Below, in pieces: positions 5,717-6,732 of a stretch of DNA of 6,732 nt (the first letter of the stretch is position 1; the number at the start of each line of letters is the position of its first letter). The notes beneath the pieces are model-generated. The model had not been told where the DNA came from. It ran no database searches and saw nothing but the letters and a program-made list of their open reading frames with translations. The position numbers were made by a program, and so were the translations under genes. The stretch covers positions 1-6,732 of the forward strand of contig MGUO01000098.1 of the NCBI GenBank assembly GCA_001800015.1, read 5' to 3'. Source of the stretch: Elusimicrobia bacterium RIFCSPHIGHO2_02_FULL_57_9. GTDB lineage: Bacteria > Elusimicrobiota > Elusimicrobia > UBA1565 > UBA9628.

Positions 5717-6613
5717 ATGGGAAACATCTTGGGTGATTTTAGCCGCTGGGTGAAACTGCGTTTGACCGGGCCGGACCGCAAAGAATTCCTTAACGGCCTT
5801 TTGACCAACGACATCCTGAAGCTTGAGCCAGGTCAAGGCTGCCTGGCCTGCATTTTGACGCCTCAGGGGATGCTGCGCGGCGACCTGGAGCTTTATGACC
5901 GCGGCGAGGATTTTCTGGCCCTGGCCTCCCCTAAAGCCGGGGCCAACCTTAAAGAAGACCTGGCCAAGAAAATCATGCTGAGCCAAACGCGGATGGAGGA
6001 TGTTTCGGGGGTATTGCGGCTTTTTTATCTGACCGGGACCGAAGCCCCGATCGATCTTGCGACCGGTGTGGAAGTTTTGCCTCGTGTCATGCCGCATCCT
6101 CCGGGATTTTGGATTTTGGCTCCGGAACCGGCGGCCGAGGGGACTTGGAAAGCCCTGCTGGAAAAAGGGACCAACGCCCTTGATGAGAGGGCGTTGGAAA
6201 TCCTGCGCGTCGAAAATGGAGTTCCTCTGTACGGAATGGATATGGATGAAAACACCATTCCCTTGGAAGCGCGGCTTAATCCGGCCGTCAGTTTTGACAA
6301 GGGCTGCTACATGGGGCAGGAGACCATCGCGCGCATTCATTTTAAAGGGCATATCAATCGAACCTTGGTCGGCCTTAAGCTGAATGGCGACGAGCTGCCG
6401 GATTTCGGCGCTCCGGTATTTTCCGGCGATCGGGCAATCGGATATTTGACCAGCCGGGTGCGTTCTGCGCAACTGGGAGTGTTGGCTTTGGCGATGGCGC
6501 GCGTGGAGCATAATCAGGAGAAAACTCCGTTGCGCGTCAACTCCAACGGCAAATTCCTGACGGGGGAAGTCATTCCTTTACCGTTCCTTAATTCTTTTTT
6601 ACCGAAAACATAA
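5717..6613 (+). CDS. ygfZ: YgfZ/GcvT-domain folate-dependent Fe-S assembly or repair protein
   Basis: A 298-residue cytoplasmic protein of the YgfZ family, which shares the fold of the glycine-cleavage T protein (GcvT), binds tetrahydrofolate and helps maintain certain iron-sulfur enzymes. The family's diagnostic motif is intact: KGCYMGQE at residues 195-202, with Cys197 equivalent to the essential Cys228 of E. coli YgfZ. Other family features are LTGPDRKEFLNGLLTND (16-32), ILTPQGMLRGDLELY (46-60), LEILRVENGVPLYGMDMDE (160-178) and the C-terminal barrel segment with GAPVFSGDRAIGYLTSRV. It is slightly shorter than E. coli YgfZ (326 residues). The start is the first ATG after an in-frame TGA at 5711-5713, so the N-terminus cannot be longer from an ATG. 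It is divergent from the tyrosine operon and probably transcribed alone. The cysteine motif distinguishes it from GcvT itself. Confidence 0.9.
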   Translation: MGNILGDFSRWVKLRLTGPDRKEFLNGLLTNDILKLEPGQGCLACILTPQGMLRGDLELYDRGEDFLALASPKAGANLKEDLAKKIMLSQTRMEDVSGVLRLFYLTGTEAPIDLATGVEVLPRVMPHPPGFWILAPEPAAEGTWKALLEKGTNALDERALEILRVENGVPLYGMDMDENTIPLEARLNPAVSFDKGCYMGQETIARIHFKGHINRTLVGLKLNGDELPDFGAPVFSGDRAIGYLTSRVRSAQLGVLALAMARVEHNQEKTPLRVNSNGKFLTGEVIPLPFLNSFLPKT

Positions 6614-6620
6614 CTACGGT

Positions 6621-6652
6621 TTAACAGCTATTTAATTTCTGCCTGTTACTCT
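6621..6652 (+). promoter_or_regulatory. Weak putative promoter of the right-edge secreted-protein gene
   Basis: TACTCT (6647-6652), preceded by TGT as in an extended -10, ends 6 nt before the ATG at 6659. TTAACA (6621-6626) matches the -35 consensus 5/6 but lies 20 nt from that hexamer; a 17-nt spacer would use TGTTAC at 6644-6649 instead. There is no purine-rich Shine-Dalgarno sequence before the ATG. The 45-bp intergenic region is AT-richer than its surroundings. Confidence 0.35.
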
Positions 6653-6658
6653 CTTGGC

Positions 6659-6732
6659 ATGAACAGGAATTGGATAGCCGCCGCAGGCCTCTTAATTCTG
6701 CCTTTACAAGCCATGGCGCAAGGCCGCAGTAC
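6659..6732 (+). CDS. Exported protein, N-terminal signal peptide only (cut by window edge)
   Basis: The ATG at 6659 opens 24 codons to the window edge, starting MNRNWIAAAGLLILPLQAMA followed by QGRST. This is a textbook Sec signal peptide: a short basic n-region with Arg3, a hydrophobic core (about residues 5-16) and an AMA-Q cleavage site after about residue 20. In the same frame the ygfZ stop at 6611-6613 lies upstream with no other start codon between, so the start is well defined. The mature product is periplasmic, outer-membrane or secreted; nothing more can be said from the visible part. Confidence 0.75.
   Translation, partial: MNRNWIAAAGLLILPLQAMAQGRS

Noticed and set aside
5675..6511. 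Long minus-strand open frame (278 codons) opposite ygfZ.
   Set aside because: It lies almost entirely opposite a well-conserved ygfZ gene, its product is rich in Arg, Gln, His and Gly with no recognisable domain, and long antisense frames are common in GC-rich genes.
6590..6610. T-rich end of ygfZ (six T) as a terminator.
   Set aside because: The T run is inside the coding sequence and no stable GC-rich stem precedes it.

Overview
The window reads as a compact, GC-rich bacterial chromosome segment with no mobile elements, RNA genes or CRISPR. LptD at the left end implies a diderm, LPS-making cell. Two oxygen-dependent ring-metabolism enzymes imply aerobic growth. The LptD sequence is divergent (one cysteine only) and the promoter-proximal genes lack Shine-Dalgarno sequences, so I would look outside the well-studied Proteobacteria, for example Elusimicrobiota or Bdellovibrionota. 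That placement is a guess from protein style, not a demonstrated assignment.

Layout. Positions 2-2041 (+) hold the 3' part of an lptD-like outer-membrane LPS assembly gene whose start lies left of the window. It converges on, and overlaps by four bases with, a four-gene minus-strand operon (5642 to 2038). In transcription order the operon encodes a fumarylacetoacetate hydrolase-family protein, a homogentisate 1,2-dioxygenase, a flavin reductase-like FMN-binding split-barrel protein, and a short 4-hydroxyphenylpyruvate dioxygenase-like VOC protein. Every junction overlaps (17, 4 and 4 nt), so the genes are almost certainly co-transcribed and translationally coupled. A 74-bp divergent promoter region separates the operon from a plus-strand ygfZ-like gene (5717-6613). 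The last 74 bases start a secreted or outer-membrane protein with a clear signal peptide that runs off the right edge.

How the genes work together. The operon is a lower tyrosine/phenylalanine catabolic route: 4-hydroxyphenylpyruvate to homogentisate (VOC protein), homogentisate to maleylacetoacetate (HGD), and fumarylacetoacetate to fumarate plus acetoacetate (FAH). Both ends of the operon are inside the window, and maleylacetoacetate isomerase and an aminotransferase are not among its genes. The flavin reductase is the uncharacterised member. LptD and YgfZ are housekeeping neighbours with no evident link to the pathway.

Points most worth following are the single-module HPPD-like enzyme, the flavin reductase in a tyrosine operon, an in-frame A_AAA_AAC heptamer that could fuse those two proteins by -1 frameshifting, and three start codons each preceded at exactly 6 nt by a TANNNT hexamer with no Shine-Dalgarno sequence, which suggests leaderless mRNAs.
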